Shown: piece by piece, positions 43,901 to 52,925 of the stretch | Layout: each line of letters starts with the position of its first letter | How positions within the stretch are numbered: position 1 is the stretch's first letter | Assembly: GCA_024178355.1 (NCBI GenBank) | Contig: JAMZNZ010000006.1 | Span: forward strand, 248,001 to 312,000 | Length of the DNA: 64,000 bases | Origin: Maricaulaceae bacterium EIL42A08 | Lineage (GTDB): Bacteria; Pseudomonadota; Alphaproteobacteria; Caulobacterales; Maricaulaceae | Reading direction: 5' to 3' | Made by a program: the position numbers and the translations under genes | The notes under the pieces: model-generated | Database searches by the model: none | The model's input: the letters and a program-made list of their open reading frames with translations, nothing else | Told to the model about the DNA's origin: nothing

Positions 43901-43967
43901 CGCGACTGTCCTGACCCTGATCGCAACGCCGGTGTTCTACGGCCTGTTCTTCCGGGTGAGGGGCTAG
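40902..43967 (+). CDS. RND efflux transporter permease
   Basis: A 1021-residue proton-driven pump with the usual 12-helix, two-loop plan. The TM4 Asp relay is in GMLVDNAIVVTEGM, with only one Asp in the position where AcrB has two. GGGAG precedes the ATG. Its end overlaps the convergent glycosyltransferase by 4 bases. Together with the TetR and lipoprotein adaptor it forms an inducible efflux operon; substrate unknown. Confidence 0.93.
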   Translation: MADTDTSTRRGALARVAIEKPVLTWLIILGCLFGGLWGFDTVGRLEDPAFTIKESIVFTPYPGASSEEVEREVTERLETAIQQMSQLKEVRSESSPGMSEIRVVVRDEFDGSELPQVWDELRLRVRDAQASLPPGAGPSRVFDDFADVYGILYAVATPGYSDAEVRDIANYLRRELLTVDGVSKVQVAGVPEERIYIELPQENLARLGLPVGAVLSTLSNENAVVSAGETPAGGRLLSIELPQTIGGVESIETLLINPGDAGGTLRLSDIAEVRRAPVERADQYIYHNEERSFTIGVSGLADANIVDVGTAVEAKLDALMINLPIGVELKPIYEQHVVVDEAINGFLINLGMSLAIVIGVLCVFMGWRAGVTVGAVLLLTVFGTLAFMAGFDITMQRISLGALIIAMGMLVDNAIVVTEGMQIAVQRGERRMKAAQDAVASTQWPLLGATVIGIMAFSGIGLSPDGTGEFLFSLFAVIGISLLLSWLLAITVAPMIAYHLFKSEQGKAVEDAYVGPIYSAYRSMLSGALKFRWVTVVALLVITVASYVGFGQVRQSFFPNSNTPMFYVNILEPQGADILTTDATIRDIARYAGAQPEAINVDAFVGQGATRFMLTYTSEQPNTAYGQLVVRTDGLEDIPPLGDRILQYIADTHPDVEARVDRIVFGPPSGAQLEARFMGPDADVLRGLADEAMARLRAEANVRDLRTDWRNRELVLRPQIVEERARTIGLTRADIGEALRFATEGVNVGTYREGDRLIPIIARAPEAERAIADNLSDRLIWSPSQNAYVPLTQAVDGFALEARDTLIQRRDRVRTLTVQANPPDGETAASAFVRFSAVASQIELPQGYSLEWGGEHEASQQANESLGGVLPFSLLVMVVTSVLLFQSVRQPLIIWLIVPMSVIGVTVGLLATNVAFSFTALLGLLSLSGMLIKNAIVLVDELDQRRVRGDEKLTAVLEGSVSRLRPVMLAAGTTILGMTPLIFDAFFQGMAVTIIGGLAFATVLTLIATPVFYGLFFRVRG

Positions 43968-45895
43968 GGTGCATCCTGCTCCGGCATCGGCGGATACTGC
44001 CGTGGCTTCTGCGCTTCAAACGCGCGCTCTTGCCTTTTCGCTGGATAGATCAGCGAAAGCGTAGACCCCAGCGTGTAGTAGGATCGCAGAAATCTGAAGC
44101 CCATATAGAGCGGTAAGACCCATAACAGATCCAGCCTGCGCCAGATCATCAGGACAAAGGCTGCAAACACGAAGGGCATGCCCAGCACCACCGCGACCAC
44201 CGTGGCAAAGCCAGGGTGTCCGTAAACGCCGCCAAAGATGAAGAAGACGATGAGGCCTTAGATCAGAAGCGGTGTCATCATGGCCCGGCGCGCGCCGTTC
44301 AGCAGCGTGAAGGGCAAAGAGACATTCCCGATCACCGAGCCATTGGCAAACAGGGCCGAACGGTTGTGGGCCACCACGTGGTAGAGCGAGCGGAACCAGC
44401 GGGTGCGCTGTTCACGCAGTAAGGCGAGGGTGTCTGGCGTCTCGGTGTAAAACTTGGCGCGCGGTTCAGACACATTGCGATAGCCGATGCTCGCCATGGC
44501 GAGCGTAATATCGGTGTCCTCACCATTCATGCCTTCGGTAAAGCCCCCGGCGGCATCGAGTGCGCCCTTGCGGTAAATCACGAACATCCCCGGCAGGCCG
44601 AAGATGCCGCCAAAAGCTCCGAAACTGACCTGGACAAAGCCATGGCGTAGCAGGACTTCGATGGCCCTTACCTTCGACAGCAGGCCTTCATCCTCGTGCG
44701 GCATGGGAAGTCCGCCCACCGCGCCGACAGTGTCGCTGGCAAAGTGGCGCATGGCGATGTGAATGGCGCGCTCTGAAACTTCAGTGTCCGCATCAATGCG
44801 CACTACAAAGTCTTCAGTGATGAGATCGAGGCCCCGGTTCAGCGCCCGCGCTTTTCCCGGAATGGTGCTGGTATCCACCATGTAGCTGGAAATGTGCTGA
44901 CAGGCGGCAAGCGTGGTTTCGGCGACCCGGGCTGTCTCATCTGAAGAACAGTTCTCCATCACGATCACCCGGACATCGCCTTTGTAGCGCGCGGCTGCGG
45001 TGTCTACGGCGCGCAGAGTTGCGCCGATCTGGTGCGCTTCATTGTGGGCCGGGATCATGACGGCCACAGGCGGCGAAAAGGCGCGCCGCCTTGAGATCAG
45101 GTTGCGAAGCCAGCCGATCAGAGCGAGCTGCCCGCCCATGACCTGCTGAGCCAGAAACACCCCCGGTCCCATGCCGCCGAGAATGGCGATGGATCGCAGA
45201 TAGCTGGTTTCAGGCTCGAACACGGTGGCAAGGATGATGGCGATAATCGCTGCGATCAGGGCCGTGATCATCAACGCTGTGTATTCAAAGGACTTGCCGG
45301 TTCTTAAATTGGGAACGCCGCTATCGACAGGCAGGCGGGCATTGGAAATGACCGTGTGAGGGAAGATGGCAAGTCCGGCTATCCCGACCAGGAATTGCTG
45401 GAAATGGATGGGCCAGACTGCATCGGCAAAGCGCCAGCTGGTCCAGCTGGCCATGTCCACGATGGCGCAGAAGGCGGCAAATTTGGTCAGGAATAACAGC
45501 GCGAGCTTCAAGCGTGTTCCGACTGAACCATAGGCAAAGATGGCATAGGTCAGGAAAAAGCTGACCAGAAATGTGCGCACCGGCAGCACAGCGTTCAGCC
45601 GGTCGGCGGTAAAGCCCACAAAATCGCGCGGTAGCTCGATGCCGGCGCTCGCGCGCAGGACTTCGGGCAGGGCCAGCAGAATGATCGAGACGAAGGCGAA
45701 GCCGACAAGTGCGGTGTCTTGAATGATGCGCGGGCGCGCAACGGAAACTCCAGTTGGCGCTGAGTCTACCGAGCGAAAGAAGTCCGTGGACCGCCCCTGG
45801 TCGTCCAGCTTCGGCTTTGCTGGCTTTGAGCCAGGCTTCGCCGTGACCGTTTCAGGCCGCGGCGGTGTCGGGGGTGCGTGTGTATCATCCAACAT
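43964..45895 (-). pseudogene. processive GT2 glycosyltransferase, interrupted by in-frame TAA
   Basis: A polysaccharide-synthase-like membrane glycosyltransferase. Residues about 60-80, 105-125, 130-150, 165-180 and 205-225 are helices. The GT2 domain begins VAVMIPAHNEA (278-288) and shows DAD (368-370), ED (459-460) and the QxxRW motif QRTRW (496-500) typical of cellulose/hyaluronan/PNAG-type processive enzymes. At codon 546 the frame reads TAA (44258-44260), then stays open for 97 codons encoding two to three more helices (VFFIFGGVYG, FVFAAFVLMIW) as expected for such enzymes. One base change (TAC/TAT to TAA) explains it. The truncated product would lose its C-terminal membrane part. Confidence 0.85.
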
Positions 45896-46048
45896 GGCTG
45901 GTCTTGCCCCAAAAAAGCCGCGTCCTTGCCCCGCACGGCCCTAAAAACCGAGTAAAGCTCGAAATTAAGACTTTTTAAACCTGCGAATTGGGCGCTCTTA
46001 TGGTCTAGACTATGGCTATCTGGCGCCCGGGCATCTGAGGGGACACCC

Positions 46049-46981
46049 ATGACCAAATCTGTTTGGACCGTTTCGATGGCGGCTCTGGCTGCCGCTGGCA
46101 CCAGCGCGGCGCTTGCCGATGAGGGCCGGTTTGAGCTCCGCAGCGATAATATGATCGCGCGCTCTGATCCTTTCGCGCCCGGTGATGAGACCATTATTGG
46201 CCTCGGTGCCCCGTTTGAGCTTGAGACCGGCTTTGACTCCAATACGTGGCTGCGCTGGGTGCAGCCGCTGGAGGGGCGCCAGGTCCTGCGTTTTGAGCAG
46301 CAGGTGCGCGTCCGGACCTATTTTGACCAGAACGAGCTTAACTCCCTCCTCCTGACCCCGCGGGTTCAATACTGGAACACCAGCGGCGACAATCGCTTTC
46401 AGGTTCGCCTGTCGGCGGGATGGTCGCATATGACCCGCGATGGCGACGAGCAATGGACCCGGCCTGAGAGCGAAGCGCAGCTGCGCTACCGTCACAATGG
46501 CGAGCGCCAGCTGGAAACGGTCGCGCGGGTTCGCGTGAACGCCTATGACTTTGAAAACCCGCTTTTGCAGGGGCTTGATTCCACACGCGTCCGTTACGGT
46601 CTGGAGCAGTTTTTCCGCAACGCTGATGACAGCCTGTCGCTGCGCCTTTCGGCGTTTCTCGAGACGGCAGAGGCCGATGATGATCGTTTCAGCTTTGATG
46701 AGGTTCGCACGCGCGCTGAAGTCGCCTGGCAGCCCGACGACAAGACGCTGGTCGTGGCCGGCCTTGATTATCGCGACCGCGACTACGACGCCGATTTCAC
46801 ACCGCTGATCGCCAGCCCGCGGGCTGATGAGCGCTTTACGGCTGACCTGCGGGTTGAGCGTGAAGTGTCGGCGCGTATCACCGCCTTTGCCAGCGCCGGG
46901 TATCTGGACAACAGCTCGAACTTTGCCCTGCGCGACTATGGCGGGGAGACCTTCCAGGTTGGCTTGCGCGTGGAATTCTAA
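46049..46981 (+). CDS. predicted outer-membrane beta-barrel protein
   Basis: A 310-residue exported protein. The signal peptide ends at about residue 23 (ALA-DEG). The rest is a series of amphipathic strands with Arg, Tyr and Phe ends (RFEQQVRVRTYF, RFQVRLSAGWSH, TFQVGLRVEF) and a terminal Phe, the outer-membrane signature. GAGGGGA precedes the ATG. It is divergent from the GT2 gene and followed by a BcsB-like gene, so an export pore for a polysaccharide is a fair guess. No named family recognised. Confidence 0.7.
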   Translation: MTKSVWTVSMAALAAAGTSAALADEGRFELRSDNMIARSDPFAPGDETIIGLGAPFELETGFDSNTWLRWVQPLEGRQVLRFEQQVRVRTYFDQNELNSLLLTPRVQYWNTSGDNRFQVRLSAGWSHMTRDGDEQWTRPESEAQLRYRHNGERQLETVARVRVNAYDFENPLLQGLDSTRVRYGLEQFFRNADDSLSLRLSAFLETAEADDDRFSFDEVRTRAEVAWQPDDKTLVVAGLDYRDRDYDADFTPLIASPRADERFTADLRVEREVSARITAFASAGYLDNSSNFALRDYGGETFQVGLRVEF

Positions 46982-47141
46982 GGCTTTCATGCGCTGATTT
47001 GCGGAGATTCGCCCCATTTCGGCCCCAAACCGATCATGTCGAAGCCGTAATGAAGCGCGAAACCTGACAGGGTGAAGAGGTCGTTAACGACTTCCGGGTG
47101 CGCCGGGACTGGCGTGTTTGGGCCAATTCTGGGGCAAGCTG

Positions 47142-49082
47142 ATGAAGACCAATCGCGAATATAGACGCCGCTTTCCGTGGTTTTCCGCCTCGCTGGGCGT
47201 CATTGCCGTGGCGAGTGTGGCAACGCTCGTGGTGTCTGGTCAGCTTAATGCGGGTCAGGGCGAGTTTGGTCTGTTCGTCACCCGTGTGATGGATCGCATC
47301 ACCACCGCCCACGCCGACTTGAGCTCAGAAGGTCGTCACCAGATCAGCTTTGCCGATGCCTGTGCCGAAGATGGCCTCGTCGTGTCGGGCTTCCCATCCT
47401 ACGCGTCGACCGACCTGGCGCTGGTTCGCGATCAGCAGCCACGCGCGGTTCGTCTGGTTCTGGCGGGCGAGCAGGATATCTCCAACGATGCAGTGACCGC
47501 ACTGCGCGTTACCGTGAATGGTCGCCGGGTCATGGAGCGCGTACTCAGCCCGGGGCGCCGTGAGTTCAACTGGGTTTTCGACCTGACCGAAGAGCTGGCT
47601 GGAGAGCCAGGCGCTCGCATAGCGTTTCAGCTGATCGGTGATCTGCCAGAACATCTTTGCCATAACGACCGCTCGGTCGGTGCCGTTGTTGCCTTTGCAC
47701 CCCAGTCTGGTCTCGAGGTTGAGCTCAATGGTCCGGTCAGCTCGGTGCGTGACGTGCTGGCTCTGACCCCGCGTGAGGTGACAATCGCTGTGGGTGAGGG
47801 CGAAGCCTGGTTTGAGATGGCCGCCCGCCTGGGCGCGCGTCTGGGCCGTAATGGCTATGACGTTGAGATGGTCAGCCTTGAAGAAGCTGCCGCAATGGCA
47901 GAGCCGGATCTTCGCGGTGTGTTTCTCGCTGCGCCAACCGAAGCGCTGCAACGGGCCGGCTTCGTCGCCGTCAGCGAGCGTGGCGCACCGGCGGGTGCCG
48001 GTCTGTGGCGGCGTGCCGGGATGACAATGATCGCGTTGACCGACGCCGAACGTTTTGAAACCATTCGCTTCCTGACCAGTGAGCTGTCCGCGATTGCACG
48101 CGGCGACAGCATTGATCCGGTGGTTTTTGACAGCCGTAATGCCAATGCTGCGCTGAGCTCGGTGGCTCATTTTGGCGTTGACACCTCGATCCAGCGTATC
48201 GCTGACAATCGCGACTGGCGCTTTGATTATGCACTGGCTGAGCTGCCTGGCGGCTTGCTGCCAGAAGCGCTGGCTGTGGACCTGCGCCTGCCTGACGGGC
48301 CTGACGGCTTTACCAATATCGCCCATGAGGAGCTCAATGGTGAGTTCATCGACTCCCGCCGCTTGAGCGCAGGCAACACCAATCAGTATGCGGTTGCTCT
48401 GCCGCCGCATCTGCAGACGCTCGACAATGAAGTCGCTGTCGTGCTCCAGCGCCACCGCGATGATGGCGGCTGTGAAATCAGCCAGCAGCGCTATCCGGTG
48501 CAGCTGACGGACTCCAGCGGTCTGGTGTTTTCTCGTGGTGCCGGGGCTGAGGGCTTCACCGCCTTGCCACGCGCCTTTGCCGATGGCGTTGTTGTGCGCC
48601 TGCCCGACACCATGATGACGGGAGAGCGTCTGATTGCAGCGCGCGTTACTGCCGAAGCGTTGGCGGCTTTCGTGCCTGGCAATGCTGAAATCAACTTTGA
48701 TTTTTCTGCGGCTGAAAGCGGCGAGACCGGGCCCATCACCACGCCCTTCCTGGCGATCAATACCCAGCCGACCAATGTCAGTGCTCCGCTGCGCGTTTAT
48801 GCAGACCGGCTGGTGATGGATAATCGGGCTGGCCGGGACGCCGATGTGCGTGCGCTGTCTGATCTGGCGCTTGTGCAGGTGGCCTATGCCCGTCTTAACC
48901 CGGAAAGCGCGACGGCAGATGCCCGTTTTGCGCCGGGCCTGATGGTGCACGCCATTGATGATGCCCCCTCGCTTGCCGGGGCGCGCTTTGGTCGCGAGAC
49001 AGTGGCGATTGTCCACGCGGACGGTGAAGCGGTCGCGCCAGCAACCCCAACGCTCGCGTCTCTGGATCGGGCGCTGCCGTAA
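47142..49082 (+). CDS. BcsB-like membrane-anchored periplasmic protein
   Basis: A 646-residue protein with one N-terminal helix (about 14-34) and a large beta-rich periplasmic part. Architecture and local patterns (LRVTVNGRRVMERVLSPG, then CHNDRSVGAVVAF) resemble BcsB, the periplasmic partner of cellulose synthase, with paired carbohydrate-binding and flavodoxin-like domains. BcsB normally has a C-terminal membrane helix next to the synthase; none is seen here. The ATG at 47142 was chosen over one 24 bases upstream because GGGG-containing sequence lies before it. The neighbouring processive GT2 supports a role in exopolysaccharide synthesis. Similarity is moderate and inferred without alignment. 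Confidence 0.5.
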   Translation: MKTNREYRRRFPWFSASLGVIAVASVATLVVSGQLNAGQGEFGLFVTRVMDRITTAHADLSSEGRHQISFADACAEDGLVVSGFPSYASTDLALVRDQQPRAVRLVLAGEQDISNDAVTALRVTVNGRRVMERVLSPGRREFNWVFDLTEELAGEPGARIAFQLIGDLPEHLCHNDRSVGAVVAFAPQSGLEVELNGPVSSVRDVLALTPREVTIAVGEGEAWFEMAARLGARLGRNGYDVEMVSLEEAAAMAEPDLRGVFLAAPTEALQRAGFVAVSERGAPAGAGLWRRAGMTMIALTDAERFETIRFLTSELSAIARGDSIDPVVFDSRNANAALSSVAHFGVDTSIQRIADNRDWRFDYALAELPGGLLPEALAVDLRLPDGPDGFTNIAHEELNGEFIDSRRLSAGNTNQYAVALPPHLQTLDNEVAVVLQRHRDDGGCEISQQRYPVQLTDSSGLVFSRGAGAEGFTALPRAFADGVVVRLPDTMMTGERLIAARVTAEALAAFVPGNAEINFDFSAAESGETGPITTPFLAINTQPTNVSAPLRVYADRLVMDNRAGRDADVRALSDLALVQVAYARLNPESATADARFAPGLMVHAIDDAPSLAGARFGRETVAIVHADGEAVAPATPTLASLDRALP

Positions 49083-49184
49083 ACCTTCCTTTCCATCCGG
49101 TTAACTCTTTTGCAACGCCAAGCGGCCCATTTCTGAACGCTAGCAGTCCTTTAGGGGGCGCCGGAGTGATTCGGCGCGTGCAGC

Positions 49185-50684
49185 ATGCAGCTTGTGTCGA
49201 TCGATGATGCCAATCCGGGCTCCGGTGAGGAGACCTATATCCTTCAGCTGAGCATGCCCTCAGCAAGGGGGGCCGATGGCGGTGCCCTGATGGACAAGAT
49301 TGGTCAGTTCGTTGAGCTGTTTCTGGCTTCAGCGGAGCCTTCTGACGCCCGCTTTGCCAAAATGGGGGGCAATACCTGGGTGATAGCAGCGTCGGCTGAA
49401 TCGGCCTTCACGCTCGATCAGGCCCGCGCTGGTCTGGCAACGTCGCTTTATGGCGAAGACGACGGCACACAGGTTCAGCTGGAATGGCCGTTCGGCGTTG
49501 AGCCCGTTGATCCCAACTCGGTGGAAAACAAGATTGACTCCGAGCCAACGGCAGAGGGCGATCTTGAGGCAGACCCCGATGCGGTCATTGCCGAGCTTGA
49601 GACGCTAGTCAGCCAGAGTGCAAGCGATGCCGACGACAGCGCTGGTGCCGACAACGATGACTGGACGCTCGCAGAATCACCGTCGGAGAGCCTTGTCTTT
49701 GAAGAGGCCGAAGCTGAGGGCGGGTCCGCTGACGAAATGATCGGCGATGACCTTTCGTCTGGCGATGCATTCTTCCAGTCGGACGATCTTGATATTGACG
49801 CGGTCGCGGCTGCAAGCTCTGAAGAGCTGGCACCAGCCACCTCGGCTACCTTTGCAGATGAGGTCATCGCCAGCGACAGCGCAGATCCTGAGCGCGCGGA
49901 TGAGGATGATGTCTTCGTTCTTGATGATCTGAATTTTGGCTCCGCCAACGAGATTTCAGAGACCGTTTTGCCGACCACTAATCTGTCTGACCCGACCGAA
50001 AGTGTCACGGGTGAAAACACGCTTCAGCCAGCCGAAGACGATGCGAGTAACGCCAGCTGGGACCTGGCAACTGCCGCCGAGCGCGCAGCCTTTGATGACG
50101 AAAGCGACGTCTTCGAAGTCGATGCCTATGACGTCGATTTTGTCGATGACGACGAGGTTCCCCCAGACGCTACACGTCCGACTCCGGCGTCTGAGATCGA
50201 AGAGCCGCCTGTCTTCGTGTCAGCGCCTGACGAACCGGTCTGGGGTGAGCCTCAAACCACCAAGGCCGAGCCAGATATGGATTCGCTGGAGGCGCTGACC
50301 GAGGTGCCCGAGCGTCCGCGTGCGCCTGATATTGCTGGTGAAATCAGCGCATTCCGCGCCGAGATGCGCCAGATTGCGGCAGGTATTCCTGGCGGTGCAC
50401 AAAGTGAGGTGTTGTCTGATTTCCGGGCCGAGCTGGATGCAATCACAGGGGCCATGGGCCAGCGCGTTGATGGAGCCGCCCAGCGAATCGAGGCTGCCGC
50501 GTCGGAGGTTGTCGATGCAGCATCTCGTCTGGATGCGGATCGATTAAGCGATGCGGCCGACCGGGCCGAACGCAGCGCGGCCACCCTTGAGGCCAGCGTC
50601 GAGGAGGCGCTAAAGGCTTTGAATATAGCGGTAAAATCGATGTCCGCAGACTCAGCCGATCCCGCTGCTGACGCTGCGAGCTAG
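49185..50684 (+). CDS. acidic, largely disordered hypothetical protein
   Basis: A 499-residue protein in three parts: a folded N-domain of about 105 residues (MQLVSIDDANPGS to QLEWPFG), a central stretch of about 260 residues very rich in Asp, Glu, Ser and Ala and probably unstructured, and a C-terminal helical segment (about 385-490, EISAFRAEMRQIAAG to EEALKALNIAVKSM) with heptad-like Ala spacing. No signal peptide, so it is cytoplasmic. It lies 100 bases after the BcsB-like gene and may belong to the same locus. No family recognised; no clear ribosome site. Confidence 0.65.
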   Translation: MQLVSIDDANPGSGEETYILQLSMPSARGADGGALMDKIGQFVELFLASAEPSDARFAKMGGNTWVIAASAESAFTLDQARAGLATSLYGEDDGTQVQLEWPFGVEPVDPNSVENKIDSEPTAEGDLEADPDAVIAELETLVSQSASDADDSAGADNDDWTLAESPSESLVFEEAEAEGGSADEMIGDDLSSGDAFFQSDDLDIDAVAAASSEELAPATSATFADEVIASDSADPERADEDDVFVLDDLNFGSANEISETVLPTTNLSDPTESVTGENTLQPAEDDASNASWDLATAAERAAFDDESDVFEVDAYDVDFVDDDEVPPDATRPTPASEIEEPPVFVSAPDEPVWGEPQTTKAEPDMDSLEALTEVPERPRAPDIAGEISAFRAEMRQIAAGIPGGAQSEVLSDFRAELDAITGAMGQRVDGAAQRIEAAASEVVDAASRLDADRLSDAADRAERSAATLEASVEEALKALNIAVKSMSADSADPAADAAS

Positions 50685-50776
50685 AGAAATCTTACATTTT
50701 CGCAAGATTAGCGCTTGTTGATGACAAGACTGTAATGCTAGCGTCTCTCATGCAAATCGGCTTGGGGAGGCTCGTG

Positions 50777-50977
50777 ATGCGCGTTGTATTTGGTTTTGCC
50801 GCGGCAGGTGTTCTGCTATCTGCCTACGTGATTTGCCCTGACAGTGTCCGGGCGTCTTTTGCTGAAACAGTCACACCCGAAGAGCATGTCCTTGAAGACA
50901 TGCAGGACGGTGTTGAGACGATCATGGCGTATTTCAAGGGCTTTGAGCCGATTACGCCGGATAACGGCCCGGTCTAA
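50777..50977 (+). CDS. small single-pass membrane or exported protein
   Basis: A 66-residue protein with one hydrophobic N-terminal segment (VVFGFAAAGVLLSAYVICP) and an acidic C-terminal half. GGGGAGG lies 7 bases before the ATG at 50777, which decides it over an ATG 42 bases upstream. Unknown function. It ends against the convergent DUF1295 gene with a 4-base overlap. Confidence 0.6.
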   Translation: MRVVFGFAAAGVLLSAYVICPDSVRASFAETVTPEEHVLEDMQDGVETIMAYFKGFEPITPDNGPV

Positions 50978-51780
50978 TTTTCCTGAGTTGCCCGTTTCGG
51001 TGGCCAGGGAATAAAGGGCGATACTCGCTTGATATAGTCGGCATAGGCCGGGCGCGTTTGGGCGAGCCCGGCTTCAAGCATGGGCGCTCCTGACCAGCGT
51101 GTCAGCGTGAAGGTCAGGAAGACTGGCCCCGAGATCGAGAGCAGGCCCGGCAGTGTCTCTGCTGCGATCAGCCAGATCCCCCACCATGTCACAGCCTCGG
51201 CAAAATAATTGGGATGGCGCGACCAGGCCCAGAGACCGCGATCCATAACCTGGCCTGCGTTGGCGGCGTCGGCTTTGAAACGCGTCAGCTGCCAGTCTGC
51301 CAGAGCTTCGAAGATAATTCCGAACACCGCCATGGTGATGCCGATATAGGCCAGAAGGCCAAAGCCTGGATCGCTGGACACCTGTCCGAGCTGGGCGGGT
51401 AGAGCGGTCAGCCAGAGCAGGATGGCCTGGGGTATGAACACAAAGAAGGCGGTCGTGCGCCCAAAGGACCAGCCCCTCTTTTCGCGCACGTCGGCGAGCA
51501 GCTTCTCATAGCGACGGTCTGCCCCTTCATGACGCCAGCGCAAATACATGTGCAGCCCAAGACGGATGCCCCAGACGGCCACGAGCCCGGTGATCACCTG
51601 CTGGCGAAGGGCCCATCCGTCGGCGAGCCAAAAACTGGAAATAGCCATCAGGGTGATGCCGAATGCCCAGAACGCGTCGACAAAGCTCGGATCACGATTA
51701 ATCTGCGCGAGCGCCCACAATCCGGCAAACAGGCCAAGGGCGAGGGCAAGATTGGTGGCGAGAAGCGGCAGGATTTCCAT
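50974..51780 (-). CDS. DUF1295 family membrane protein (steroid 5-alpha-reductase-like)
   Basis: A 268-residue membrane protein with about six helices. Conserved family segments are DPSFVDAFWAFG, RLGLHMYLRWRHEGADRRY, GLWAWSRHPNYFAEAVTWWG and the C-terminal RWSGAPMLEAGL. The last two correspond to the cofactor/active-site region of the isoprenylcysteine methyltransferase/5-alpha-reductase superfamily. The actual reaction is unknown. Confidence 0.92.
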   Translation of the reverse strand: MEILPLLATNLALALGLFAGLWALAQINRDPSFVDAFWAFGITLMAISSFWLADGWALRQQVITGLVAVWGIRLGLHMYLRWRHEGADRRYEKLLADVREKRGWSFGRTTAFFVFIPQAILLWLTALPAQLGQVSSDPGFGLLAYIGITMAVFGIIFEALADWQLTRFKADAANAGQVMDRGLWAWSRHPNYFAEAVTWWGIWLIAAETLPGLLSISGPVFLTFTLTRWSGAPMLEAGLAQTRPAYADYIKRVSPFIPWPPKRATQEN

Positions 51781-51890
51781 CAGCGGCCTTTTTGGAGCGG
51801 CGCAAGTCGATCAGGTCTCTATACGAAGACATTAGCCCTCCAGATGCCTATAGCGCACCTGAAGGGCTGTGTCAGAGGTCCTGGTGTGGA

Positions 51891-52325
51891 TCAGGCTGCC
51901 TTCGGCTCCAGCATGCTCGCAATGACCCAGCGCCAGAGCGCGATGCCGGTCATCATGGCGATCAGAAAGATGTAGACCGGTCCGGCACCCAGAGCCGCTG
52001 CGCTGAGCGCGGGACCCGGGCAGAAGCCCGCCAGGCCCCAGCCCGCGCCAAAGGTCGCCGAGCCGGAGATGAGGCGCGGATCAAGGTCGGTGCGGGTGGG
52101 CCACTGGAATCGGGTGTCGAGGAGCGGGCGGCTGGATGTCTTCAGAACCGCAAAACCCACGCCGGTCACGATCAGGGCTGCGCCCATGACGAAGGCGAGG
52201 CTGGGGTCCCAGCTACCTGTAATGTCGAGGAAATTTTGGACCTTGGCCGGGTTGATCATGCCGGAAATGACAAGGCCCAGCCCGAAGATGAGACCGGCGA
52301 TGAGGCTTGAAAGGGCACGTAGCAT
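51891..52325 (-). CDS. YeeE/YedE-type sulfur transporter half (DUF6691-like)
   Basis: A 144-residue membrane protein of four helices. The conserved sulfur-relay Cys is in GLAGFCPGPAL near residue 98. Such half-size YeeE/YedE proteins occur in pairs and are thought to take up thiosulfate or related sulfane sulfur. The ATG at 52325 was chosen because AAGGAGG lies 6 bases before it. The partner half is 11 bases upstream, on the same strand. Confidence 0.88.
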   Translation of the reverse strand: MLRALSSLIAGLIFGLGLVISGMINPAKVQNFLDITGSWDPSLAFVMGAALIVTGVGFAVLKTSSRPLLDTRFQWPTRTDLDPRLISGSATFGAGWGLAGFCPGPALSAAALGAGPVYIFLIAMMTGIALWRWVIASMLEPKAA

Positions 52326-52336
52326 GGGAAGCCTCC

Positions 52337-52762
52337 TTACAGCACGTGGCGGATGAGATAGACGGCGATCGCGCCGGTCACCATGAAGGTGATCGTCGCC
52401 ACAATGCCGCGAACGGAGAAGCGCGAGATCCCGCAAACGCCATGTCCTGACGTACAACCAGACCCCAGCTGGGTTCCAAGGCCGACGAGCAGACCGGCAA
52501 TGACCAGAATGGGTGTGGAGGCGGGGATGTTCACATCAATCTCGCGACCCGTCGCCATATAGCCAAGCGGTGCCACAACCAGGCCGACGATGAAGGCCAG
52601 GCGCCATAGGCGGTCACCACCATCAGGCCCGATCAGCGATCCGGCGATCCCTGAAATTCCGGCGATGCGGCCGTTCGCCGCCATCAGCCAAAGCGTCGCA
52701 ACCCCAATAAGGCCGCCGCCAATGGCTGCGGAAATGGGTGTAAACTCAGTTGCATAGTCCAT
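52337..52762 (-). CDS. YeeE/YedE-type sulfur transporter half
   Basis: A 141-residue membrane protein of four helices with the motif [12 protein letters not shown], whose two cysteines are typical of YeeE/YedE sulfur transporters. GGAGA precedes the ATG at 52762; a longer in-frame start adds a non-conserved basic stretch. It is the first gene of the pair and is divergent from the BigR-like regulator, with the candidate operator between. Confidence 0.9.
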   Translation of the reverse strand: MDYATEFTPISAAIGGGLIGVATLWLMAANGRIAGISGIAGSLIGPDGGDRLWRLAFIVGLVVAPLGYMATGREIDVNIPASTPILVIAGLLVGLGTQLGSGCTSGHGVCGISRFSVRGIVATITFMVTGAIAVYLIRHVL

Positions 52763-52876
52763 GGTGTCTCCAACTTTTCCTTTTGGCCCTGGTCGCCGCA
52801 AAGAGCGATGTCTGGCCTCCAAGAGAGATGTCTGGATCGATTTTTCTGGCGAAAGCCCTTGCATTTCGATCTTTAA

Positions 52877-52899
52877 TTATCAATTATCGAAAATGATAA
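52877..52899. promoter_or_regulatory. candidate BigR operator
   Basis: TTATC occurs at 52877-52881 and 52884-52888, with inverted GATAA at 52895-52899, giving TTATC-GAAAAT-GATAA in an A/T-rich patch between the divergent YeeE/YedE and BigR genes. AT-rich palindromes are known BigR targets; this one is inferred. Confidence 0.5.
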
Positions 52900-52925
52900 A
52901 TGTTGTAAAGGCCGAGGAGGCCGAT

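Noticed and set aside
45966-45979. Second CtrA-like site before the beta-barrel gene
   Set aside because: TTAA and TTAA are separated by 6, not 7, bases.
47325-49016. 563-codon open frame on the minus strand opposite the BcsB-like gene
   Set aside because: His/Gln/Arg-rich composition, no ribosome site, no domain; it mirrors the codon bias of the real plus-strand gene, which has a signal anchor and proper start.
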